Assembly: GCA_030770535.1 (NCBI GenBank)
Contig: JASVEC010000008.1
Span: forward strand, 992,001-1,056,000
Length of the DNA: 64,000 nucleotides
Direction of reading: 5' to 3'
DNA from: Batkoa obscura
Taxonomy: Eukaryota; Entomophthoromycota; Entomophthoromycetes; Entomophthorales; Batkoaceae
Positions 36,767 to 47,514 of the stretch are shown one piece after another. Position numbers and translations under genes: made by a program. Each line of letters begins with the position of its first letter. Position 1 is the first letter of the stretch. Under the pieces are notes generated by a model, which was not told the origin of the DNA, searched no databases, and was given only the letters and a program-made list of their open reading frames with translations.

Positions 36767-36907
36767 TATTTTACTTTATTTTATATAAAAATGTTAAAAA
36801 TATTTAATTTTGATTTTTATAAAAAAGCGTAAGTTTTAAAGTTACAAATTTTAACATTTTCTCATCTTTTTAATTTTCTAATCTTAATTTCCAAATATTC
36901 AATTTCA
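36767..36907. promoter_or_regulatory. divergent promoter CMC1 / PSMG4
   Basis: 141 bp between the start codons, the shortest divergent spacer in the window. Confidence 0.5.
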
Positions 36908-37424
36908 ATGATTAATTATTTAAAAAGAAAAGAAACGCCATCAGAAACTAGAATTTATAAAGAAATAATTAAAAACCCAGAAACTGATGAAGTATTATTT
37001 ATATTGTGTATTCAATTAAAAGAAAGTTTATTTCTTTGGTTAAGCAATCATATTGATGCTAATTTTGATAACTTAGCTTTATCTATGAAGAACATTAAGG
37101 TAAGTTTTATTAAGAATTTATAAATTTAAAGGGACTAATTGTTTATATTTTATTCACTTTCAATTAGGACACCATCCCAATCTCCTCATTACTATTAGGT
37201 GAAATTGTACAAGATGAATATACTATACAGTTAAGTAAAAGATTAGGTAAGTGAAAGTTTCATTTATTTATATTTAAATATTTAACGATCCTTAATTAGC
37301 TAAAAAATATAACAAAATGTTTTTTGTATCTACCAATTTAATATCAAAATCAGATGAGATTTCTAGTTTTCATTCTACCGAGTTAGCATTGAAAAAGTAT
37401 TTAGATACTATTATTGTTGATTAA
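36908..37424 (+). CDS. proteasome assembly chaperone 4 (PSMG4/Poc4-like)
   Basis: Likely homologue of PAC4/Poc4, a small chaperone that helps build the 20S proteasome alpha ring together with PAC3/Poc3. Three exons: 36908-37099, 37168-37246, 37300-37424; 131 aa. The match is to the pattern of human PSMG4: LKESLFLWLSNH (family L.dS.FLWvg), FDNLALSMKNI, DTIPISSLLLGE, LSKRLAKKYNKMFFVSTNL (family LAqRLArKtnKqvFVSyNL). Total length fits. Protein identity is based on remembered family pattern, without a search. Confidence 0.75.
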
Positions 37425-38267
37425 AATTTAAAAAAATAAGGCTTTAAGATAGTTTATTTTTTAATAATTTGCTATGGCTGATAATAAAATGTAATATTTT
37501 TTTGTATGTTTATATTGAATGTTAATTTATTAGTGATAAAATGTCAACTAATGTATAGATGTAAAAGTAATTGTTTTAGCATTATCATTTAAAAAGAATC
37601 TAATAAATTGAATAAATTTTAGACTGTTTTACTCTAATATATTGTAGTTAGTATTTTTTGTATTAAAAAGCTTCTTATAATTACTTATACTATATGTTAC
37701 ATCCCTTATTTGCAATAATTTAAAATAGTTTATTATTAACGTCATTTATCTTTTATTATACAATCAAAAAAGTAATCTGGAATTGAGTTTTTTGTTTCAA
37801 ACTCACTATAGCTGTATAATGTATGGTAATACTGGGAATAAGATAACTATTGATAGGAATATAACTTAATTTATAGATAATTATTGTTAAATTGACAACT
37901 TTTTAAAGAGTAATAGAATAAAACTAAAACAATGGAGTATAAAAACTCAGTTAAAAATAGCATTATTTATATATTTGATGGTTTAAAATTTGAAAAATTC
38001 AAGAATGTTTTTTCGTTTTGGTCGTTTTTTATGTAGTGTGAAAATTAAAAGTAACATTTAGTAAAAAATGATGTGGCTCTAATTTCTATTAGTTTAAAAA
38101 AGAATTCTTAACTTGATTAAAATGGTAAATTTCAAATTAAACTCATAATAATTAAGTTAAAATTGATTGAAGTAATTATCAATGCCGTCTTTATATATAT
38201 TTATTGAAAAAGTATATGAATTAAAAATACAACTATTGTTTACTTTAAAGCTATTTAAAAATATAAA
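37425..38267. other. intergenic region
   Basis: AT-rich spacer with no gene. It ends in the relic promoter of the reductase pseudogene (TATATATAT near 38192). Confidence 0.5.
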
Positions 38268-39323
38268 ATGACCACGATCACTGTTAATAATACTAGAGTA
38301 CTTTATAAAGCTCATCCAGATGGCTTACTAAATTCCGATAAACATTTTGAAATAATCAAAGAAAAAATTGATCTTGAAAAGATAGAACTAACTCAAGATA
38401 AACTGCTAGTCCATAATTTATATATCTCTATAGACCCCTATATGTGATTGAGAATGAAATCAAGAGAGATTAAAAGTTATTTCCCAGCTTTCAGTGTTGG
38501 AAAGCCATTTACTGATAGCATAATATAAGAAATAATAGAATCACAAAGCGATAAATATAAAAAAGGAGATTGTATAGTTACATTTGGTGATTGGGCTCAA
38601 TATGCTATTGTTGATGTAGTCATGACTAATTTAATTCCTAATGCTCGTGGATCAAAGGTTCCACTCTCTTACTACTTAGGTATCACTGGTATGCCAGGAG
38701 CTACTGCTTATGTTGGATTACATACTATCTGTGAACCTATCAAACAAAGAGAGACTATCTTTATCTCAGCTGCATCTGGAGCTGTAGGTCAAGTGGTTGG
38801 GCAGTATTGTAAACAATTAGGATTAAGAGTAGTTGGATCAGCTGGTAGCGATGATAAAGTCAAATACTTATTAAATGAGTTAAAATTTGATGCTGCTTTC
38901 AATTATAAAAAGTATGACGATTTAGCACCAGTCCTTAAACAATATTGTCCAAATGGTATCGATATTTACTTTGAAAATGTAGATGATAAAATACTTGAAG
39001 CTGTATTAGAAGTAGCCAATGATAAATGTCGTATTCCAGTATGCGGTATGATTTCACAATATAATAAAGGTAAACAAGGTGATGGAATACACAACTTGAC
39101 TCAAATTGTTGGTAAAAGAATACGCCTTGAAGGATTTGCTTTTAACAGTCGACTTGATCTTCATTCAAAAGCATTCGAGACATTTGGAAAATATTTGAGT
39201 GAAGGTAAAATGAAATATAAAGAACATATTACTGAAGGTATTGAAAATCTGCCAGGTGCTTTTATTGACATGTTAGAAGGTAGAAATTTTGGTAAAGCTT
39301 CAATAAAAATTATTGAGCTTTAA
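38268..39323 (+). pseudogene. alkenal-reductase pseudogene 2, gene-converted
   Basis: Third copy of the MDR alkenal reductase. ATG at 38268 starts MTTITVNNTRVLYKAHPDGL; two in-frame stops interrupt the first third (after IDPYM near 38444, and after FTDSII near 38527). From GATTGGGCTCAATATGC (about 38593) onward it is almost identical to the live gene at 27443-28486, to the stop and some 20 bp beyond, while the part before is only about as similar as distant paralogues. The second part, 234 codons from MTNLIPNARG, is open, but the cofactor-binding block FENVGGK reads FENVDDK. This looks like a dead gene whose 3' two thirds were overwritten by gene conversion. A short product from an internal ATG cannot be excluded. 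Confidence 0.9.
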
Positions 39324-39985
39324 AATATTCAAGATAGCTTATTAAAATATTTTATGCATATACTTATATTTTATAAGTCTTATATTTATTACCTTGTTCT
39401 TCCATTGTAGTAAAAAAAAGCAATCTTATATAATTTCACTAACATTTGTAGCTTTGCTCTCAGTTGCTTCTATTTTTTCCAAATCATCCACTCTCAAATA
39501 ACTTTATTTTTTAGAAATCGTTTTGTAAATAATATAATCTTAAGCTATACTAAAATGCTGTAGCTGCTAATATTCAATTTAATAACTCATTGTAAACTAA
39601 AGTGCTTCTAATAAATTATTTTTAAAATGCGATTACAAAGAAAAATATGACTTTAAAAAATTAAAATCATGGATAAAAAATCTGTAACTTCCACTGGATA
39701 CCATTGTGAAAGTCGTGATCAAACCTTCAATTGAAATACAAGAGACCTATAGCTAGAACGCATAGACACCAAAATAAATACTCCACAATCACAAAACCAG
39801 TTCATTGGCAATAGAGTTTTAAAGCTATATGTAAACAATAAAGGTCTTATAATATTACTCTTTTACATCAGAGATCAAGGCCTATTTTTAGCAAACAGCC
39901 AATCAAATGATCACTTTTATTTTAACAAATAATTCACCCAACTCATCAACATAATTCATTTCATTATTCTTAAAAAGTACATAAA
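39324..39985. other. intergenic region
   Basis: Spacer before the focadhesin-like gene. No gene seen. The first 25 bases still match the 3' flank of the live reductase gene. Confidence 0.5.
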
Positions 39986-42900
39986 ATGGAAACCAATTAT
40001 CAAGTGAAATCCAAGCGAGATGTAGCGAGTGGTATTGAAGCTCAATTGGTCAAACTTACGAATAAATTCAGTTCAGTCAGATTGGATGGTTTGCAGCAAC
40101 TATTTACCATCCTAATTCAAAAAAAATACAAAAGCGATGGCAAGTTAGCAAATCTAAAAAGCAGTGAAGAAAGCATAATTAAGACTGAGTTATTCAATCT
40201 ATTACAAAAAGGAATCAATGAGAAATCGTATGACATATTATTGATCTCTTGTTATTTTGACCAGTTGATGATTGGGATTAAATATCAGGCTTTCGAATTA
40301 ATAGATAGTATAAAAAAAGTGACAAGTATTATAGAGGTTTTGATTACTGAGGATTTGGAAGATAAGTATGAGTTATTGGAGATTATGGTACATGGTATAC
40401 ATAACTTGTTAAAATTAGTGGTCAATAACTTAACTAAAGTAAAACCAAGTTCGATTCAACCACTAACTTCTTATTTGCCACCAGACTGGGAAGAAATATT
40501 ACCGTATGTTAAGTTATTAAAAACAGTCAAAGATGACGAGAAAAAGAAAAATTTGGTATTTAAAATGATCTTGAATCTATTTTCTACTGAGTTCCAGGTC
40601 GAATTAACACAAGAAAATGAGGATTATTTTCACTGTCACTTGGTCTGTTTTATACCACTGATGAACTATTTAACTAAGGAAGAGGAGTTTTCCATGTTGT
40701 TGTTATCTTTTTTGAATCTATACTTTGACTCGTTTCAATACAACATTAGTCTCCCAATAGCCACCAGCGATTACTTTCAACTATTAACAATCACTGTAGC
40801 GAATAGCATTATTCAACTACCATTAATGAAACTCTATTTACGTAGCATACTATTAGATACGTTGAAAAAATTTGTGGATAAGAATAAAATGTTATCGGAC
40901 AGTGAATATTATTTGAAGTTAATTCAATTTGTTGCAGTACAGTACTTGAGCCTAATTGTTAATTCAAGGGAAGACCAAGCTTATTTTAAACAGTTAAATT
41001 GTTTAGCTGGGGTAAGAAATGGAATCCAATACATCACCAAACAGTGGGAACATTTGAATCAGCCTTTATTATTTGTTACTGTGTGCTATTTATTATTTAG
41101 TTCCAACTCAACAATTGAAGTTAAATTGCTATTACCATTTGTTAGCTTTGTGCTGAGTCAAGATTATAAATTAAAACTAAATTATAAACTGTACGGATAT
41201 TATCCAACATTAAAGATATATTATAAGTATAAAGATAACCAGATTAAGCAACAATGTGAGAGTATTTTAAGCGTATTGGATAAAGAAAAGAACAAGTACA
41301 ATCAATTAAAGATCAAAAACAAGTTAATAATTAATAACAACGTATTAATGATGGATAATAAATTTCAAAGCATCACTTATCTAGTGGATGGTAAAATTAA
41401 TGAATTGTTATATTACATTAACTATTATAGCTTAGGGGAGACATTTGGCACTGAAATAGATAAGGATAATGATATTGTTTTGTTTTGCCACTTACCATTT
41501 ACATTTACTGGTAGTATTGAAAAGCGTAAAGCATGGTTATCGCATTTAATGACGCGACACGATATCGAAACAGAAGCCATGGATTTATTTGGATTTGTCA
41601 TGGTATTGATTAAAGAGGAAAAAGACGAACAATATAAAGAATATCTATTAATAGAAAGTATGATCCAACTGATTCAAAGTAAAGATGATTTGATAATATC
41701 CAAAGTATTAAAAATAGCTGCAACATTTAATAAAAGTGAAGACAGTAATAGAGATGCTTATTTATCAACTATAGGACTGAAAATACTATACAGAAGTTAT
41801 TTAAAACATAATAAAATTTTCAAGTACCTTAGGAATAGTTTGTTAAATTATATTAAACAGTATAAGCAAGACTATCTATTAAAAAAGAGAACAATGTCAC
41901 AGGTACCAAATGAATTGGAAACTGTTGTATTTGATATTATTGTGGACCTGAGTAAGGAGAAGCCCATGCAGTGCAGTGAAGCTATTTTCCCGGATCTGTT
42001 AAATTTAATCAAGTATCAAAAGATTAATTTGAACTCATTAACTAAGATTCTAACAGCCATTAATGTTATGTTAGAAGTGGATGGTATTGAAAATATTATT
42101 GAATTATGGAAAGATTATTATTATTCAATTTATAAAGTAGGTATCAATAATGAGTATTCAATTTATTTGCAGCTAATTCAATTCTTAAAATTCTTAATCA
42201 AAAAATACGATCAAAGTGAAGAGTATGAGGTTATTTTAACTGAAATTATCACGGAATTTATACAACCAATACTATTCCCGGTTAATGAAAATATATCATA
42301 TTCGTATGAAATTTATGAACCCTGTTTGTCTTTGTATTCATCTTTCCCAATTCAGTTTATTAAGTTGATCTTACCAGAAGACACTAACGAATTTTTTTAT
42401 AAGATCAACGAAAATAATATGGATTATCCATCATGGTCAGTATTGTTTTGTAAATTATATGAAGAAGAGATAAAGTCGATGGCACGTACCACATTCAAAG
42501 GTAGCAGTCACAACAGCCATAATAATGCAAACGCTCAACAGATGGACTATATCAAATCAATTCAACAGAAATTTAGTGGGTTGAAAGAAAGTGTTTTGAA
42601 AGAGCAATTGCATCCAGGGTTAAAATTGATTAATACAATTAAAACTTTAAATTTAAATTTTTGTAACTTAACGAGTGGAAGAAAGACACAAAGTAAACAA
42701 CAGTTGATGGATGGGCTAAATACTATATTAATTGGTGAAGATATATTTTTATTTAATCAATGGTTTCAGGCGTATTTTCATTTCTTTTTAACTTGTTCAA
42801 TTGAGTATAGTAGTACTGATAGTAATGGTGGTAGTATAATTTATGATTATGATATGTTAAATAATTTATTTCATGAATTATTTGATACCTTAGTAAATAG

Positions 42901-45541
42901 TATTAAACCTATCTTAATGTCAAATTCCATATTAGCTTTAAGTGGCTTAATATGTGCATTGCATAATCTAGGTAAAGAGGGTTTGGCGTTAAGTTATCTC
43001 AAAAAGATTGAGGAGTATTTATTGAAGGGAAATCAAAATAACATGGAAGTTAAACTAAGTCAAATTATTGGTTTAAGTCAACTTGTTAAATATTTGAAAC
43101 TTCAAGATTATGCAACTATTAAGAGTATATTAAAATTATTCAAAGATTGGAAAGATCAAATAGCCGTATCTGATTGGATTCAATATGCAGTTAATTATCA
43201 TTATTCAACTATCTATGATACCTTATTATGTAATTTAAATAATAGTAAGGAAGAAAAAGAAGAGGTTGTGGATCTATTATTGTTAATAGAAGAAGACTTG
43301 AATTTAGATTTTGATTTATTAGAGTTATTGGATGATGAAAACAATAGTAAAGATAGTAACAATAAATTTAGTATTATCAAATTGGCAGGATACACAAGTC
43401 AAATTAAAATCATGTTATCAAAGTATAGTAATGATAGGTTGAACAATGCAGCTGATACAATAGATTTATTAGCACAAGTCAATTTAAAGCATACAATCGA
43501 ATTGATTATGGATTCCATTGAAAGTAATGACGATAGTATTAATAATTCATACAAGATGGCTGTATTGCCTTATTTAGCTAAATTTATACCTTTTTTTACT
43601 GAGGATAAGAAGGCGGAACTAGAAATTGATCAAAAGATCATTCATTATTTTGAATTGATGATAAATAATGAAGATATAAATAATAAGAATAGCTATTATT
43701 ATAATAGCAATATAAGGAATCAATTACTAAATTATTATTATGGTGTTTATTTACATAATAGAGTAGTTGTTCAATGTCCAAGTGGCACCTTAATTCATTA
43801 TAATAAATTAATCAATAAGGATTACCAAGCATTGCTAGATAAGAGTGAAAGTAATTGTGATTCATCTTATCTTCGCTTTATGGGACTATTAGGCTGTGAT
43901 TATTTTAATGAAAATGGAAGCTACTATTTATTGAATAAGGACAATAATATAAAACATAATATTGAGAAATATAGTCAAAGACTTACAAGTATTAATGACA
44001 ATTATCAAGATAGTAATTTAAATTTAGTTAAATTCAATATCTTAAGTACTACTTTGTTATTACATCAAATATATAATAGTGCTAAGGTTGAATATGATTA
44101 TTTGTTCAATCAATTTATTTTAATTGAATTTAATTATAATAATTATTTTACTTTATCTAACAATGATAATAATCGTATTATTATTAATGAACCTGCTGAT
44201 TATTCTAGATTTAATGTTAATTCATATTTGAGAAATGCTTTAGATTTATTAATAACAAGCAGCAAAAACAACAAATTAGATTTAAGTTTCATCTTATTAA
44301 ACTCCTTCTATCAACTTAATTATCCCTTACCACCTTATTATTGGACAGACACTTTATATGTCTTATATAAGAAAAGTAATACGAATGAACATCACCTATT
44401 ATTATTAATCCAATTTGCTCTCAAGTTTGTTCCTTATTCAAATTCATTAATGTCATTTTTGATCCTTATTTTACAACAAAATACATCCGCATTGGCTACT
44501 TATCCTACTAATATTCAAGAATTAATTATGAGCCAAGAATATATTGGAACCTTATGTAAATTAGTTGGTTATAATACTAATAGCAGTACAATCACAAATA
44601 ATAATAATATGGGATCCTTTAATACCATCTTAACCAAAATTGAATTAGATATCAAATTATTTTCTAAATTAATCATTCAGTTATTAGCATATTTAATGAG
44701 TTTAATTGAAAATAATAATATTCAACTTGTGTTATTAAATTTAATACAAACTCTAAATAATAATTTATTTGCTGTTAGTGAAGACCATTCCATTAAATAT
44801 GAGTTAATTAAAATTAGACAAGAGATTAGTGATTTAATGAAGGAGGTTATATGTAAGAAACAGTTTCAATTAGAGTTTAATAGGAAAAATACGAAATTAA
44901 ATTTGGATTTAATACATTCTACTTGTGTATTGGCAGATTTCAATATAAATGATTATATTACTAGATTATCTGAAGAAGAGAATGTTTATTATAAGTTGGC
45001 TTATTTTAATTCATTTATCAAATCTAATAATAAGCTGGATTTATTTATTCAATATTTATTAGATGAGTTTATAATGGACTTTGAGGATATTAACGATGAC
45101 AATTTAAATAATAATACGAAATTAATAATATTAGAAGATATCTTAACTAATACAATTTATAATAGTAATATAGAAAATCAGTTTAATTTTTTAATCAAAT
45201 ATTTTAACATTTGGTTATTAAATTTCAACTTAGATTTGGATTCAATATTTAATAATTTAATATTACTTTGTTTTATGATTTTACCACATACAACTAAAGA
45301 CCAATTTATAGCAGTAAGTAAGAATGAATTAATTTTAAATAATATTCCAATACAATACCAGTTTTATACTTTTTTCAAGTCATTAATGAGTAATAATACC
45401 CATTTTAAAACTTCCTTTAAATCTCGATTCTCAGATTTAATGACCAAAGCAAAATCCATTGTCCCAAATACTCAACAGAGAATTAATACACTAAACTTAA
45501 TTCATGTCATTATTAAACAATACATATTATTACTATCCTAA
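39986..45541 (+). CDS. giant focadhesin/RST1-like protein
   Basis: Single uninterrupted frame of 1,851 codons, helical throughout and rich in Leu, Asn and Tyr, with the look of an ARM/HEAT solenoid. No signal peptide or membrane segment. I suggest homology to focadhesin (FOCAD, about 1,800 aa) / plant RST1 (about 1,840 aa) from length and two remembered blocks in the same relative positions: HPGLKLINTIKTLNLNF... with FNQWFQAYF (about residue 875; FOCAD KPGLAGGML..HRAIFLPQAW) and YPLPPYYWTDTLYVL (about 1448; FOCAD YPPVNWAALLSPL) followed by similar helical spacing. FOCAD/RST1 proteins support the SKI-exosome RNA decay system. The absence of introns over 5.5 kb is odd among genes with a dozen introns each. 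Its stop codon ends 8 bp before the stop of the convergent neighbour. Confidence 0.6.
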   Translation: METNYQVKSKRDVASGIEAQLVKLTNKFSSVRLDGLQQLFTILIQKKYKSDGKLANLKSSEESIIKTELFNLLQKGINEKSYDILLISCYFDQLMIGIKYQAFELIDSIKKVTSIIEVLITEDLEDKYELLEIMVHGIHNLLKLVVNNLTKVKPSSIQPLTSYLPPDWEEILPYVKLLKTVKDDEKKKNLVFKMILNLFSTEFQVELTQENEDYFHCHLVCFIPLMNYLTKEEEFSMLLLSFLNLYFDSFQYNISLPIATSDYFQLLTITVANSIIQLPLMKLYLRSILLDTLKKFVDKNKMLSDSEYYLKLIQFVAVQYLSLIVNSREDQAYFKQLNCLAGVRNGIQYITKQWEHLNQPLLFVTVCYLLFSSNSTIEVKLLLPFVSFVLSQDYKLKLNYKLYGYYPTLKIYYKYKDNQIKQQCESILSVLDKEKNKYNQLKIKNKLIINNNVLMMDNKFQSITYLVDGKINELLYYINYYSLGETFGTEIDKDNDIVLFCHLPFTFTGSIEKRKAWLSHLMTRHDIETEAMDLFGFVMVLIKEEKDEQYKEYLLIESMIQLIQSKDDLIISKVLKIAATFNKSEDSNRDAYLSTIGLKILYRSYLKHNKIFKYLRNSLLNYIKQYKQDYLLKKRTMSQVPNELETVVFDIIVDLSKEKPMQCSEAIFPDLLNLIKYQKINLNSLTKILTAINVMLEVDGIENIIELWKDYYYSIYKVGINNEYSIYLQLIQFLKFLIKKYDQSEEYEVILTEIITEFIQPILFPVNENISYSYEIYEPCLSLYSSFPIQFIKLILPEDTNEFFYKINENNMDYPSWSVLFCKLYEEEIKSMARTTFKGSSHNSHNNANAQQMDYIKSIQQKFSGLKESVLKEQLHPGLKLINTIKTLNLNFCNLTSGRKTQSKQQLMDGLNTILIGEDIFLFNQWFQAYFHFFLTCSIEYSSTDSNGGSIIYDYDMLNNLFHELFDTLVNSIKPILMSNSILALSGLICALHNLGKEGLALSYLKKIEEYLLKGNQNNMEVKLSQIIGLSQLVKYLKLQDYATIKSILKLFKDWKDQIAVSDWIQYAVNYHYSTIYDTLLCNLNNSKEEKEEVVDLLLLIEEDLNLDFDLLELLDDENNSKDSNNKFSIIKLAGYTSQIKIMLSKYSNDRLNNAADTIDLLAQVNLKHTIELIMDSIESNDDSINNSYKMAVLPYLAKFIPFFTEDKKAELEIDQKIIHYFELMINNEDINNKNSYYYNSNIRNQLLNYYYGVYLHNRVVVQCPSGTLIHYNKLINKDYQALLDKSESNCDSSYLRFMGLLGCDYFNENGSYYLLNKDNNIKHNIEKYSQRLTSINDNYQDSNLNLVKFNILSTTLLLHQIYNSAKVEYDYLFNQFILIEFNYNNYFTLSNNDNNRIIINEPADYSRFNVNSYLRNALDLLITSSKNNKLDLSFILLNSFYQLNYPLPPYYWTDTLYVLYKKSNTNEHHLLLLIQFALKFVPYSNSLMSFLILILQQNTSALATYPTNIQELIMSQEYIGTLCKLVGYNTNSSTITNNNNMGSFNTILTKIELDIKLFSKLIIQLLAYLMSLIENNNIQLVLLNLIQTLNNNLFAVSEDHSIKYELIKIRQEISDLMKEVICKKQFQLEFNRKNTKLNLDLIHSTCVLADFNINDYITRLSEEENVYYKLAYFNSFIKSNNKLDLFIQYLLDEFIMDFEDINDDNLNNNTKLIILEDILTNTIYNSNIENQFNFLIKYFNIWLLNFNLDLDSIFNNLILLCFMILPHTTKDQFIAVSKNELILNNIPIQYQFYTFFKSLMSNNTHFKTSFKSRFSDLMTKAKSIVPNTQQRINTLNLIHVIIKQYILLLS

Positions 45542-45549
45542 TCTTTGTT

Positions 45550-46756
45550 TTATTTCTTTTTGAATAGGAAATGAGCTACACCCCAAGTTTCCCCTTGGTT
45601 ATAATTAAATGTTTCGCTGCAAGCTAAATAGAACAAACGCCAACGTTGGAACCAAATAAAACTATCTTTACCATAATTTTTTTTGAACTCTTCTAAAATA
45701 AATGTTTTGTTTCCATCCATATTTTTAAGCCATTCTTCACATGTTTTTGCTATATTTACAATACTAATTAGCATTTCAGTTTAAAAATTTAATAAAAAAC
45801 TTACAATAATGTTTTCCATTGACATACCAATGATCAACAACGTTGAGATCTTCTTGAAAGTATAAAAATAAGTCAAATGATGGCATCATCCCGCCAGTGA
45901 AAAAGTATTTTGCCATCCATGAGTGATCCTCCTCTGTTAAAAAAGGATATGGGATTGACTTATGACAGAAAAAGTGTAAAAACAACAAACTCTGTTCATC
46001 TTTTAATAGGTCGTTCATTTTCTTTAAAAGCATGCGATAATTTTTTAAATGTTCTACCATCTCAACGCTCAAGATACGATCAAATGCAGTATATTCTCCA
46101 GTAAACTCATATGTATTAATATCACCTGTGACCACTTTAATATTCTTCAAGCCTTTCTTTACTGCTTCAGATTCAATATGCTCTCTTTGAGTAGAGCTAT
46201 TGGAAAACGAATAGATATTTGAGTTGGGGTATTTCTATTATATAAAATAAACTCTAGAAATAATACCAAAATTAGACAAAATTACCTCAGCTAAAAACAA
46301 ACTCAAACTACCCCATCCGCATCCTAAATCCAGCATCTTCAAACCATCTCTAAGTTGGGCACGTTCACAGTACAACTCTAACATATTCTCTTCCGCCTGG
46401 CTTAAGGTCTCCCTATCTAAAACACGAAATTAATATCTCATCTCTAGCCCTATTCAAACTGATAACTTACCATTTTTGTAATAACAACTGGAATACTTTA
46501 ATCTATTACCCAAACAAGCTTGAAAAAAAGAAGTAGGAATCTCATAATGTTGCTCATTGGCTTTGTCTGTAGCTTCTGCTATTGTTGCTTGCTGCTTTAA
46601 TTCTTTGATTAAATCAATCTTGGTTTGGATCTGTTCTGTATAGTTAGGCATGGTAATCATCTTTACACGTATTTGAGTAAGCATACGGATACCTAAGCGT
46701 ATAGCGTAATCGGGCACAATACCATAGTCAACAAGTTGTTCGTACCAGTTGGACAT
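45550..46756 (-). CDS. SAM-dependent methyltransferase, cyclopropane-fatty-acid-synthase family
   Basis: Member of the CFA synthase / coclaurine N-methyltransferase-like family. Four exons: 46756-46471, 46416-46286, 46234-45805, 45749-45550; 348 aa. Visible: [20 protein letters not shown] (substrate-side block before the SAM fold), motif [14 protein letters not shown] (124-136), VVTGDINTY, and [11 protein letters not shown] (post-motif helix typical of the family). Then [22 protein letters not shown] and the terminal [36 protein letters not shown]. Whether it makes cyclopropane lipids or methylates another substrate cannot be told. A TATAAAAAGG box lies 47 bp upstream. A decayed duplicate with its promoter is at 24034-24890. 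Confidence 0.88.
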
Positions 46757-46802
46757 TTTCTTGATTAAAAATTAAAGATTGACTGAAGGAGGCGAGTCTG
46801 AG

Positions 46803-46812
46803 CCTTTTTATA
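46803..46812 (-). promoter_or_regulatory. TATA box of the methyltransferase gene
   Basis: TATAAAAAGG, 47 bp before ATG 46756. Confidence 0.6.
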
Positions 46813-47514
46813 GACGATTCGAAATCTACGTCATTTCTAAAATATTTTTCCTCCCTTTGTTTCCCCCTTGATTTTTGTTTTTTAGGAATTAACTGTCATT
46901 TGGATAAATTCAACGATCCGGTTGAAATGACGATAGATTTTCAAGTTTTATTTGATTTTAGAGTTGCACATTATACAACTGATTCCAAGTAAAGCAAAGA
47001 TGTAGTTCCTTTTATTGGATTCATTCATAATCTTTGATATTCGCACCGATCGAGACCGGAAAAAGAATAATCTAAATATCCAATACCCGATTTATAAAAA
47101 TTAAAACATGTGATTTTTATCCCTTAGATTTAAAATAATAATGTTACGAATATTGAGGAAAAGGCATCAATCTCCTCAGATTCTTACTCTAAACCAACAA
47201 ATTATATTATTTAAATTAGCATAATCTGCACTTAATTGGAACATACTAATTATAGGATACATCACATCCAAAATGAATGTACATCTTTTGAAATAAACAG
47301 ATTATTAGGTATACGTTTAAAACTTCATTGGTGAAAGCTTACCTTTAATTTAATCATACATCGTGTTCCAAACAAAATCACTAAGTCTCTACAAGATCAT
47401 AATAAAGAATAAAACAGTATTATCTCATATTTTAATCATATTGATAAATACACAATAATAGACTAATCACATAAAAACTATATTATATATCTCAAAATTC
47501 TATTTTTTATTTAG
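46813..47514. other. intergenic region
   Basis: Upstream flank of the methyltransferase gene and 3' flank of the RNase H-like gene. No gene or repeat recognised. Confidence 0.5.

Noticed and set aside
38622-39323. Open second part of the reductase copy as a real short gene
   Set aside because: It lacks the N-terminal substrate domain, has lost the conserved GG of the cofactor region, and its openness is explained by recent conversion from the live gene.
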